NCBI GenBank assembly: GCA_900538555.1
Contig: UPYI01000015.1
Span: 32,943-96,942 of the forward strand
Source: an uncultured Porphyromonadaceae bacterium
GTDB lineage: Bacteria > Bacteroidota > Bacteroidia > Bacteroidales > Barnesiellaceae
Direction: 5' to 3'
DNA: 64,000 bases
Made by a program: the position numbers and the translations under genes. The notes under the pieces are model-generated. The model was given only the letters and a program-made list of their open reading frames with translations, was not told where the DNA came from and did no database searches. Within the stretch, counting starts at the first letter, position 1. Each line of letters starts with the position of its first letter. This document shows, piece by piece, positions 42,362 to 50,187 of this stretch.

Positions 42362-43027
42362 TTACATATAGTTTAATGTCCGATACGTATTACGGACTTC
42401 CTCTTGAAATCTCAGATATGAATTTAGTAACAATAGTCTATCTAAACCTATTTTATCACCTATAATTGCATATAAATCTGAGATTGTTAAACGCTGACGC
42501 CGTTTAGGAAGATCAGATTGTGCAATTCTAATAGCTTCTTCAATTACCGCCTTAGGATCAGCTATTGATTCAGGATCCCTATTAATCCTTAAATCATTAT
42601 CTGATTTTGTCGTTCCGATTTCAGACTTCAATAATTCTTTATCTGCCAACATCCATGCTTCCATCATTCGCACAGGTATTACAGGAGTTAATATTTTACA
42701 ATAATCATCACCTTGTTTATCCAATTCCTCTTGCGCAGGATCGATATTGTACCTCCTCCTTCCATCATACGTTTCCCTGTCTGCATCTGCATGAATTGCC
42801 AATACCATCATACCAAAATCTTTGACTCCGTCATACGAGGCCTGCTTTACGTATTCAATAAATGACCGCCCAGTTTTTTTAGTATTAAGTCTGCGTATAT
42901 CGATGTCTATATCCGGCCTACACTCTCTCAATGCAATTTCCTGAAATGTACGGCGTACTATACTCTCAAAGAACCGAATATCCGTAGTTCCCTCAGTAGC
43001 CAATCCAATAAAAATCTGTACAGTCAT
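42362..43027 (-). CDS. TOPRIM/DUF4276-like protein, partner of the AAA ATPase
   Basis: A 221-residue protein from the ATG at 43027 (MTVQIFIGLATEGTTD); an ATG 18 codons upstream would run into the ATPase gene. The glutamate in LATEGTTDIRFFE (Glu12), the Asp pair in LAIHADADRE (81-83) and the MMEAWMLADKE segment (121-131) fit a TOPRIM-type metal site as in DUF4276/RloB-like proteins. These act as nucleases or tRNA/DNA-cutting effectors paired with SMC-like ATPases in defence systems such as AbiL and PARIS. It is separated from the ATPase stop by 4 nt and from res by 2 nt. Family name is from memory; the pairing is seen directly. Confidence 0.75.
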   Translation of the reverse strand: MTVQIFIGLATEGTTDIRFFESIVRRTFQEIALRECRPDIDIDIRRLNTKKTGRSFIEYVKQASYDGVKDFGMMVLAIHADADRETYDGRRRYNIDPAQEELDKQGDDYCKILTPVIPVRMMEAWMLADKELLKSEIGTTKSDNDLRINRDPESIADPKAVIEEAIRIAQSDLPKRRQRLTISDLYAIIGDKIGLDRLLLLNSYLRFQEEVRNTYRTLNYM

Positions 43028-43031
43028 AACC

Positions 43032-44432
43032 TTAGCACTCCTTCTTAATAGATTCGTTGTCATTAGACAGCATAAATTCATTCATCATTTGCAAAGTCGA
43101 TTTTGATTCCTGTGCAGAGAATGTAATTGTTGTTTGTAATGGATTGTCTTTGGGAACAGGTGTTATTTTGGTAGCTAATAATTTCTTTTTTTCTTCATTC
43201 ACAGAGCATATTCTAACAACCATCCGTGCAAAATCAATGGAAACAAACGGCGATGAAAGCCATTTGTAGATTGCAGAAACGAAAACAGTAGAGTGTGTAT
43301 TAACAATTACTTGGCGTAGTGGCATATCGGTATCACTAAAATCCGTAGATAAGTCTTTTAGTAGATCTGCCATCATCTTAATTCTAAAAGGATGTATTCC
43401 ATTTTCGGGCTCCTCGAAACATAATAAACCTTGGTGTTTGTTGTCTATATATAAGATGCATAATGTTAGAATACGGAGCGTTCCTTCTGATAATACACGG
43501 GAAGAGTACTCTTTGCCGTCTACATCATGTAAGACAACTACATATTGTTTATTTTCAATATCGTCAAATACATCCACATCAATAAAACTTGGGAGAAAGG
43601 AATGTAATCTACGTGATATCTCTTTCATGTTGTAGCTATCCTCTTGTTTAATGCGAAACAATGCTGCGGCAAGATTTTCACCAGTAGCACTAATTATATC
43701 TTCTCCGCTTGTTTTACTTGTTGGATATCGAAGGATCTCAGGGTTTAATTGCAAAAAGCGCCAACTTTTCATTTCTTCTCTTGCAGCAAGAATGTGTTTG
43801 AAATCCACAGAATCAACACTACTTAGAACTGTTCTAGTTGTATTATTTAATGGATATATCCGTTTTTTTCCTTGCGATCCATCTTGAGGAACTATGATAG
43901 AATTAATACCATTATGCTTTTTTGTATACATATACGGTATCTGACGTTTGCCTGCGACTACTTTTGGCCGCCATATTTCAGCGTATTTTGATGGGATAAT
44001 CTTAATCCATTTATCTTTGTTATGTTTTATGGTATCTAAATATTCATGTATGACTTCAATATCCTCCATCCCAACAGCGTTGGTGAAACGGCGTAGAATC
44101 AATTCATAACGGAGCCTAGTATAACGCAATTTAGCTGTTGCCCCCCATGTATCAGTCACAGTTGGATTGACCAACATTTCAACAACAAAGGACATTTCTT
44201 TTGCAACAGAATGATCATCATACTGGGTAAAAAGTTCCAACAGATCACCGCGCTGTTTTCTAAATGCACGTTGAATCTTATCTGTATCAGCCAATGTTGC
44301 TAACAAATGGAAAGCATCAAAGAGGTTGCTTTTTCCTGCTGCATTTGAGCCAGCAATCACTGTGAAAGGAGTAAAATCCATTTCAAAATTTTGAAATGAT
44401 TTAAATCCATCTATCTTTATATAAGTAATCAT
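43032..44432 (-). CDS. SMC/RecF-like AAA ATPase (AAA_21/RloA-like)
   Basis: A 466-residue ABC-type ATPase. It begins YIKIDGFKSFQNFEMDF and has Walker A GSNAAGKSN (28-36), the signature LSEGTLRIL (314-322), Walker B LLCFEEPENGIHP (336-348) and a His switch VIVNTHST near 378. The middle 200 residues replace the long coiled coil of SMC with a mixed insertion (KKHNGINSIIVPQDGSQGKKRIYP). This is the regulator or sensor half of two-gene systems with a TOPRIM partner. It starts 12 nt after mod and is read as part of the mod-res operon. Confidence 0.85.
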   Translation of the reverse strand: MITYIKIDGFKSFQNFEMDFTPFTVIAGSNAAGKSNLFDAFHLLATLADTDKIQRAFRKQRGDLLELFTQYDDHSVAKEMSFVVEMLVNPTVTDTWGATAKLRYTRLRYELILRRFTNAVGMEDIEVIHEYLDTIKHNKDKWIKIIPSKYAEIWRPKVVAGKRQIPYMYTKKHNGINSIIVPQDGSQGKKRIYPLNNTTRTVLSSVDSVDFKHILAAREEMKSWRFLQLNPEILRYPTSKTSGEDIISATGENLAAALFRIKQEDSYNMKEISRRLHSFLPSFIDVDVFDDIENKQYVVVLHDVDGKEYSSRVLSEGTLRILTLCILYIDNKHQGLLCFEEPENGIHPFRIKMMADLLKDLSTDFSDTDMPLRQVIVNTHSTVFVSAIYKWLSSPFVSIDFARMVVRICSVNEEKKKLLATKITPVPKDNPLQTTITFSAQESKSTLQMMNEFMLSNDNESIKKEC

Positions 44433-44444
44433 AACACACTCGAT

Positions 44445-46352
44445 TTATATCGTCTTAAATTCTATTCCATCATCTCGCATTTGCAGAACGGTATTGGTTT
44501 TCAACTGATCGTTGCCCTCGAACAAATTGTCAAGCGCAATTACTTTCTGGGGATGTGCTGCCAAAACCGCATCAACCGTTTCCTGAGTCGCTGATTCCAG
44601 CATCAAAATTAACTCACCGTCATTCACCGTATAATATCCGGCCTTGTGTTCGATACGACTGTTCAGATCCTTGCCGCTTTTCAACAGCAGCTCATAAACC
44701 ATATTTCCAACGGTCGCATTTTTTGCCAATGGGTCAAAGAAATCGATAAGTTGCTGTTTCCATTCCTCCTTATCCGAGCCCTTAATATTACGCCATTGTT
44801 TGAAATTGCTCTCCGCAAGTTTGAATACCTTGAATCCGAGGTCAGGCATCCTTACAGGCTCTTCGCCCTCAAAATCTAATCGTCCTTGTTGCTTGGCTTG
44901 TTCTGCCTCAACCTCAGTGCGGATTTTCATGCCAGCACGACGGATCCGCTCTTTTGATATTTCGGCAATCGTCTTGTATCCTGCTTTATATGCCTCACTT
45001 TTCTCATCACATAATTCGGGGAGTTGGACACAGATATATCTTCTATTTCCATTATCTTCTTGATTTAACTCCATTATTGCTTGTGCTGTTGGAGCTGTCC
45101 CAGCGAAGAAATCTAAAAATATACCCTCTTTATCATTTTTGTCAATTATGAGCGCTAATGCCCTTTTTATTAGAGAAACAGGCTTAGGAAAATCAAAAAA
45201 TTTACCACCCATTAATTCTTCCAGTTCCTTACTTCCCTGATCGGTAGTACCGGTATCTTCTTGCTTCCACAGGTCAACAGGCACCATCCCTCCGTCCATC
45301 TCATAAAGGAATTTCTTTAATCGTGGATATGTATTTTCGCCATTCTTTCCCCAATATAATCTGTTCTCTTTTAGATGCTGCTCATATGTTGACTTTTCAT
45401 ATTTCCACGCATTTGTTGGATGGATAACCTCTTTCTTTGTAATAGGATTAAACAATGAATATGACAAGTTCGGACGTTGTTCTTTAGTTGCCGGATTTAC
45501 ATACGACACACTAGTCCAAACGCCTCTTGGGTCATTGTCTGGGTTTGAGTATATCGAATCAGCTTTGGAGTTCCGAGGTTCTTTAATCGTGGCTAAAACA
45601 TCCGATTTTCTGTAAACCAAGATATTCTCTGTAAGAGTCGTAAATGTTTTAGCATTATTACTACGAGTAAAACGCTTCTCCCAAACAACTGAACATAAAT
45701 AATTTTCTTCGCCAAAAATCTCATTCATCAATAATCGGAGATTATGCACCTCGTTATCATCGATTGAGACAAAGATCACACCGTCCTCACGCAACAAACT
45801 TTTGGCCAAATACAGGCGCGGCATCATCATATTAAGCCAGTTGCTATGATATTGACCGTTTTCCTTGCTGTTTTTGCGGAACATACCTTCTCGGGTCATA
45901 TAACCGTCCTCGTCTTTATCTCCAACACGGCGCATATATTCCTCCTTAGTCTCGGAGAATTTATCAGGGTAAATGAACGAATCGTTGCCGGTATTGTAAG
46001 GAGGATCGATATAAATCATCTTTATCTTGTTGAAATAGCTCTTTTGGAGCACCTTCAACACCTCCATATTTTCTCCTTCAATAAAGATATTCTGCGTATT
46101 GTCGAAATCGACAGATTCTTCTCGACAAGGTACAAGTATAGCCGATGATGGCTGCTGCATCACTCGGAAAGCATCGCTTTTGCCTGCCCAATTCAGTACA
46201 TAGCGCTCATTGGAAAAATTTATGTTCTCTCCCAATGTCGCTTTCAACTTTTCCCAGTCAATCTTCCCCTCATTAAATACTTCGGGCATAAGCGACCGGA
46301 GCGCTTTAAGCCGTTCTTCTTGAGGTGTTATAGAATATCCGTCCATCTGCAT
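44445..46352 (-). CDS. mod: Type III DNA methyltransferase subunit Mod
   Basis: A 635-residue adenine methyltransferase and specificity subunit. Motif IV DPPYNTG (116-122) precedes the SAM motif I DFFAGTAPTAQ (414-424), the beta-class order typical of Type III Mod. FAGTAP replaces the more usual FAGSGT. The region between (about 225-385) is the target-recognition domain that sets the methylated sequence. No simple-sequence repeat that would give phase variation is seen. ATG codons at 46352 and 46346 are both possible. It is the first gene of the four-gene operon and is preceded by a good promoter. Confidence 0.94.
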   Translation of the reverse strand: MQMDGYSITPQEERLKALRSLMPEVFNEGKIDWEKLKATLGENINFSNERYVLNWAGKSDAFRVMQQPSSAILVPCREESVDFDNTQNIFIEGENMEVLKVLQKSYFNKIKMIYIDPPYNTGNDSFIYPDKFSETKEEYMRRVGDKDEDGYMTREGMFRKNSKENGQYHSNWLNMMMPRLYLAKSLLREDGVIFVSIDDNEVHNLRLLMNEIFGEENYLCSVVWEKRFTRSNNAKTFTTLTENILVYRKSDVLATIKEPRNSKADSIYSNPDNDPRGVWTSVSYVNPATKEQRPNLSYSLFNPITKKEVIHPTNAWKYEKSTYEQHLKENRLYWGKNGENTYPRLKKFLYEMDGGMVPVDLWKQEDTGTTDQGSKELEELMGGKFFDFPKPVSLIKRALALIIDKNDKEGIFLDFFAGTAPTAQAIMELNQEDNGNRRYICVQLPELCDEKSEAYKAGYKTIAEISKERIRRAGMKIRTEVEAEQAKQQGRLDFEGEEPVRMPDLGFKVFKLAESNFKQWRNIKGSDKEEWKQQLIDFFDPLAKNATVGNMVYELLLKSGKDLNSRIEHKAGYYTVNDGELILMLESATQETVDAVLAAHPQKVIALDNLFEGNDQLKTNTVLQMRDDGIEFKTI

Positions 46353-46376
46353 ATATAATTACCCTAATATAGCAAA

Positions 46377-46407
46377 CAAAGATACGAAAATTCGGACTAA
46401 CGGCAAG
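46377..46407 (-). promoter_or_regulatory. Promoter of the Type III restriction operon
   Basis: Minus strand: CTTG (46407-46404), 19 nt, then TATCTTTG (46384-46377), a good fit to the -33/-7 consensus, about 25 nt before the mod start codon. Confidence 0.65.
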
Positions 46408-46963
46408 ATATGGCTTCAATTTATTGATTTATAATTTTATCCATGCCGTTTAATGTAATTGCCAATCCAGTCGAAATATAGATAACACACTGGATATTTG
46501 CTCACAATCTTGCCTGCATAAAAAATGTGTATAACGCCAGTGTCATTCTCCAACGGGCTTGCCCGTCTGCCACGAAATTTCTTTCGGGGTAGCCTAATAC
46601 CACTCCCACCGTTCGGCGGCGGGAGGAATGCCACACAATCTGCAAGCAGGGGCGATCTCGTTGTCCAATGCAGGACTGATTATTTAGTGGCAAACAGGTT
46701 GGTATGGTTAGACATAGTATTGCCATCGAAATTTCTCCAGCGACACGCACAGCAGTCAAGCGACAAGAGGGAGAAAGAAGATGTAAAACGAAACAATTAT
46801 ATCCGAATCAAACAACCTATCCCCGCAGCCTATTCAGAGATATTTTTCATTGGCGGGAGGTCAATCCCATCGACGACTTGTCCCTTTTATACAGGGTGCC
46901 AAAAGCCCGTATTTGGCTCAAACTTTCACCACCGATTTTCTTTCAGTTGTTTATCTGGAAACG

Positions 46964-47008
46964 GTTTACTTTAGTTTTTCTCCCTTATATATAGATACTA
47001 AAGTAAAC
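46964..47008. repeat. AT-centred palindrome 3
   Basis: Perfect 12-bp arms GTTTACTTTAGT and ACTAAAGTAAAC around a TATATATA centre; the same arms as palindrome 1 at 39425. It lies 43 nt after the stop of the truncated integrase gene. Confidence 0.7.
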
Positions 47009-47051
47009 TAAAATATATATGGCCGCTCCGGTACAAAGAACAATCCATGTT

Positions 47052-47435
47052 TCAGTCGAACAACCCGTTCACCAGATTGACTGCATCGTCCTTTTTCTGA
47101 TTAATGATTTTGACGTATACCTGTGTCATTTTTACATCGGCATGACCGAGCAACTTCGAGGTAGTATAGAGATCTGCACCAAGCGTCAGCATCATCGTCG
47201 CAAACGTGTGTCTCGCAGTGTGGAATGAGAAACGTTTGCCTATGCCGGCCGCTTTTGCCCATGGTTTGAGCAGCAGATTTATCATCGTTGGACTCGGTAA
47301 GTCGAAGACGTCGTCTTCTGCCATCTTGTCTCCTCGTTCCGGCATCCACTTTAACGCTTCTGGTGAAAGCGGCAAATAAATCGGCTCTTTGGTTTTCTGC
47401 ATGGACACAGCAAGGCGGTATTGTCCTCTATCCAC
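47052..47435 (-). pseudogene. Tyrosine integrase, C-terminal catalytic domain only
   Basis: A 127-residue open frame matching the last third of a Bacteroides-type integrase: MQKTKEPIYLPLSPEALKWMPERG, RFSFHTARHTFATMMLTLGADLYTTSKLLGHADVKMTQVYVKI with the His-x-x-Arg, His and nucleophile Tyr. The N-terminal arm and core-binding domains and box I are absent; the frame breaks off about ten bases before the right 72-bp direct repeat. It is probably a relic of the recombinase that brought the island, cut by later deletion. Confidence 0.8.
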
Positions 47436-47446
47436 AAAAACATCTG

Positions 47447-47518
47447 TTTGAAAAAGTTCGTAAAAGTAATTATTCTGGACGAAAATAGAAAAACATCCGG
47501 CGGAGAAAAAGGATTGGA
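47447..47518. repeat. Right 72-bp direct repeat of the restriction island
   Basis: Copy of 38783-38854 with one substitution (A to G), adjacent to the 5' break of the truncated integrase. Confidence 0.92.
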
Positions 47519-47606
47519 GGAAAACCTGTGTTTTTTTACTGGCTCAGAGAAATAGGGTATATTGCCGATCCGATTTTGGTCGGGAATATTGACGGGGCAG
47601 AAAAAA

Positions 47607-47636
47607 TAAGGCGAACACACAAATGCGTTCGCCTTA
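47607..47636 (-). terminator. Terminator of the Hc1-like histone gene
   Basis: Stem TAAGGCGAAC/GTTCGCCTTA with a 10-nt loop, followed on the minus strand by TTTTTTC. It lies 22 nt after the stop codon at 47659. Confidence 0.8.
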
Positions 47637-47658
47637 CAGTTCCATTAACTTAGAGAGA

Positions 47659-47835
47659 TTATTTCTTTGACTCCTCTAAAGAGACTTTACGAAATTCTTT
47701 CATCAGTTTTTCTAATTCCAACGAAGCTTTACGAGCACGAGTGCCGGCAGCTTTGTTTCCTTTTTCCGATTGCATACCGGCTTCTTTCGAGAATACATCG
47801 TATACCTCTTGGATTTTTGAAATAAGTTCTGTCAT
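47659..47835 (-). CDS. Histone H1-like protein, Hc1 family
   Basis: A 58-residue basic protein: MTELISKIQEVYDVFSKEAGM, then GNKAAGTRARKASLELEKLMKEFRKVSLEESKK. The KAAGTRARKASLELEKL core matches the Hc1-like histone family of Bacteroidetes, small DNA-binding proteins of unclear role in nucleoid structure. Promoter (TATCTTTG at 47867-47874, CAAT-type -33 18 nt beyond) and terminator are well placed, so it is a monocistronic gene. Confidence 0.88.
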   Translation of the reverse strand: MTELISKIQEVYDVFSKEAGMQSEKGNKAAGTRARKASLELEKLMKEFRKVSLEESKK

Positions 47836-47866
47836 TTGTGTAAATATTAATTGGTTTGTATTTATG

Positions 47867-47896
47867 CAAAGATAATGTTTTTATTATTATAGCAAT
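47867..47896 (-). promoter_or_regulatory. Promoter of the Hc1-like histone gene
   Basis: Minus strand: ATTG (47896-47893), 18 nt, TATCTTTG (47874-47867). The leader to the ATG is about 25 nt. Confidence 0.6.
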
Positions 47897-48144
47897 GTAT
47901 TTTGCCGTTTTTTTTCATGATTTTATTATTTCAATCCCTGTTTTTGATGGAGAATTGCATATTCTTGCATTTTTGAGAAGTTTTATCGGGTTATTTTGCA
48001 TCCTGTATGGTTGGAAACGGTAAATAAAGTGAAAAAATTGAATGTTCCATTGGATTTGTGTTACATTTGTTTTTAAAGAATTTTCGGGAAGATCGGATGC
48101 GATTTTTTATCCGGCATATCTTCGAAAAGAAAAACAGGCTGGTT
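47897..48144. other. Intergenic region before the TPR gene
   Basis: Divergent promoter region. TACATTTG at 48062-48069 fits the -7 consensus for the TPR gene. In-frame ATG codons at 48058 (before the start site) and 48097 are less likely starts. Confidence 0.5.
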
Positions 48145-48978
48145 ATGAATTTACGTTGGATTGGAGCCATTGTTGTCGGATGTTTTTCGGCATTAGGAAG
48201 CACGGCTCAGGATTATTACGATTGGGTAGACACTTCCGATAAATATATTCGGGAAAGAGCATGGGAAAAAGCGGAGGAGGCTTTGCAGAATGCACTGAGG
48301 TCTGAGCCGGCGAATCCCGGAAATGCCTTGTTGTTGTCCAATCTGGGCACGGTGCAACGTTATGCCGGTAAGTTGGAGCAGGCTTTGCAGAGTTATACCA
48401 ACGGATTGCTGATGACCCCCAATTCGGTAACGTTGTTGAGAAACCGGGCGGCATTATATGCCGAGATGGACAGCCTGCAATCGGCATTGGCTGATTATAA
48501 TCGGATCTTGATAATCGACAACAATGACGAGGATGCTCTTTATAATCGTGGTCTGATCCATTTGGAACAGGGCGACACATTAGGCAGCCGGCAAGACATG
48601 GAGCGGCTTTATGCGATGAATCCCGAAAGCCTGAATGCCCATATCGGCTATGCAGCTTGGTTGAAATCGGTCGGGCGTTATCGTGAAGCCGCCGAACAAT
48701 ATACGCAGGCGATAAAGATGCAACCCGATGAAGCGACTCACTACATCAATCGGGCGGAAGCCTATGTATTTTCCGGTCAGTTGCAGAAAGCCGATAAAGA
48801 TACGAAGAAAGCGATGGAACTGGCTCCTGCCGATCCGTTGGTTTATGTGTTGCGGGCAATGGTGAATATTGCCCGATATGAAGACGGTGCAGCCCGGCTG
48901 GAGTTGACGAAAGCAGTAGAGCTGGGGTATGACCGGAATGCTGCCGACCGTTTGTTGAAAGAATTGGATAAGCCTTAA
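48145..48978 (+). CDS. Exported TPR-repeat protein
   Basis: A 277-residue protein from the ATG at 48145 with a signal peptide (MNLRWIGAIVVGCFSALGSTAQ) and about seven tetratricopeptide repeats, for example AWEKAEEALQNALRSEPANPGNALLLSNLGTVQRYAGKLEQALQSYTNGL and YREAAEQYTQAIKMQPDEATHYINRAEAYVFSGQLQKADKDTKKAMELAPADP. TPRs form a superhelix that holds other proteins; no catalytic domain is present. An ATG at 48097 would add a basic N-terminal extension. It precedes the HU-SPOR and thioredoxin-like genes on the same strand, which suggests a cell-envelope role. Confidence 0.85.
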   Translation: MNLRWIGAIVVGCFSALGSTAQDYYDWVDTSDKYIRERAWEKAEEALQNALRSEPANPGNALLLSNLGTVQRYAGKLEQALQSYTNGLLMTPNSVTLLRNRAALYAEMDSLQSALADYNRILIIDNNDEDALYNRGLIHLEQGDTLGSRQDMERLYAMNPESLNAHIGYAAWLKSVGRYREAAEQYTQAIKMQPDEATHYINRAEAYVFSGQLQKADKDTKKAMELAPADPLVYVLRAMVNIARYEDGAARLELTKAVELGYDRNAADRLLKELDKP

Positions 48979-49098
48979 AAGAATCCTGCCTTGACTTTGC
49001 ATATCGGGAAAAAAGCGTTACCTTTGTAGTAGTGAAAGCGCGTATCGATATGCGCTATTGAAAATCGCACGCCATGTCGGGATGCGACAGTTTCTTTT

Positions 49099-50151
49099 AT
49101 GGAGGATATGTTTGAAATAGCACGACACATCGAATATCTGTTAAGTATCCACAATCGGGTATCATTGCCGGGTTGGGGGGTATTCGTATGGCGTTGCACG
49201 CCGGCTTCGTTCGATAGAAACGGATTCCGTTGTTTGCCTCCGTCCGATAGTCTGGTTTTCGAGAATGAAGATAAAACGCCCGACGATTTGTTGGTACGAT
49301 CGGTGATGCGGGCGAAGTCGATCGGTCCGGCAGAAGCCAAACTGTTTATCCTGACCGAGTTGAAGTCGTTGAGAAAGTCACTTCAAGCAAATACAAGCGT
49401 AGTATTCGGTACATTGGGGCGTTTCGCTTGGTCTGAGACCGGTGAGCCTGTATTTACGGCAAATCCGAATACCATGCAGACGAATAGCTTCGGATTGATG
49501 CCCGTATCACTTACTCCGCTGGCATTGTTGCAATCGGTCGAAAAAGCCGTTGCCATACAGCAGAAGCAAGAAGAGGAGCCGCAGAAAGCCGATACCTTGT
49601 ATATCCCGATAAACCGGCGTTTCGTGCGTTCGGTCGCAAGCATTGCCGCTGCAATTCTGTTGCTGTTTATGATTTCGACGCCGGTCGATCACACCAATAC
49701 GGTATCGGAATATGCCGGACTGGTGACGACCGAACTGTTTTCTGCGCCCGAATCCACAATCGTATCATCCGGCAATGACGAAGGTTCCGTATCTGCCCCG
49801 GAACAGCCCGTAGTCGAAGCCGTACCGTTGGCGATAGATGTGACACCGGGACGATTTGATGCCGAATCGGATTTGCAATCGGCATCAGCCGTGCTTTCTG
49901 ACGATCGCCAGGAACCGGTTTACTATATTATCGTATCTTCGCTTCACAGTTATGATGCGGCAAAGCAGGAACTGAAAAAGATGCAACGGAAAGGATGTAC
50001 AGATGATATCCGGATTTTGCAAGGTGCAAAGAAAAGCCGTTTGTACATAGCATCGTTTTCCACTCTTGCCGAAGCTCAGGATTATTGGAATCAGATGGAT
50101 AAACGTCGTTATCCCGGTGTCTGGATTTACAATGCCTGCCGCGATCGTTAA
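49099..50151 (+). CDS. HU-like / SPOR domain membrane protein
   Basis: A 350-residue single-pass protein. Residues 1-135 resemble the cytosolic CCDC81/HU-like domain of Bacteroidetes (IARHIEYLLSIHNRVSLPGWGVFVWR, TLGRFAWSETGEPVFTANP). A TM helix follows (SVASIAAAILLLFMIST, about 178-195), then a 75-residue low-complexity periplasmic linker and a C-terminal SPOR domain (YYIIVSSLHSYDAAKQELKKMQRKGCTDDIRILQGAKKSRLYIASFSTLAEAQDYWNQM). SPOR domains bind denuded peptidoglycan at division sites, so this may link nucleoid-type HU folds to the septum. Architecture is known in the phylum; its role is not settled. Confidence 0.87.
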   Translation: MEDMFEIARHIEYLLSIHNRVSLPGWGVFVWRCTPASFDRNGFRCLPPSDSLVFENEDKTPDDLLVRSVMRAKSIGPAEAKLFILTELKSLRKSLQANTSVVFGTLGRFAWSETGEPVFTANPNTMQTNSFGLMPVSLTPLALLQSVEKAVAIQQKQEEEPQKADTLYIPINRRFVRSVASIAAAILLLFMISTPVDHTNTVSEYAGLVTTELFSAPESTIVSSGNDEGSVSAPEQPVVEAVPLAIDVTPGRFDAESDLQSASAVLSDDRQEPVYYIIVSSLHSYDAAKQELKKMQRKGCTDDIRILQGAKKSRLYIASFSTLAEAQDYWNQMDKRRYPGVWIYNACRDR

Positions 50152-50187
50152 TGCAGGGGCACATCTTGTCCCGATTTCTTATTGTAT

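Larger units (their letters stand above)
46353..47051. other. Right arm of the restriction island, gene-poor
   Basis: No intact gene supported. The GC-richer centre (46530-46900) has open frames on both strands, such as one with LPPFGGGRNATQSASRGDLVV, of a kind I associate with mobilisation regions of Bacteroides elements, so an oriT remnant is possible but unproven. The palindrome at 46964-47008 lies at its right end. Confidence 0.4.
38783..47518 (-). mobile_element. Type III restriction / ATPase-TOPRIM island, about 8.7 kb
   Basis: Bounded by the 72-bp direct repeats. Payload is one minus-strand operon (mod, AAA ATPase, TOPRIM-like, res), with gene-poor AT-rich arms that carry related palindromes and, at the right end, a truncated integrase gene that breaks off about ten bases before the right repeat. 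The core genes on either side (C11 peptidase, Hc1-like histone) are unrelated. How it moved is not clear: the repeat is longer than usual integrase attachment cores. Confidence 0.75.

Noticed and set aside
44445..46352. Phase-variable repeats in mod
   Set aside because: I looked for homopolymer or tetranucleotide tracts that would switch mod on and off and saw none long enough.
46525..46994. Overlapping plus-strand frames right of the mod gene
   Set aside because: Frames exist on both strands of a GC-richer segment with no consistent coding signal; at most a degraded mobilisation region.
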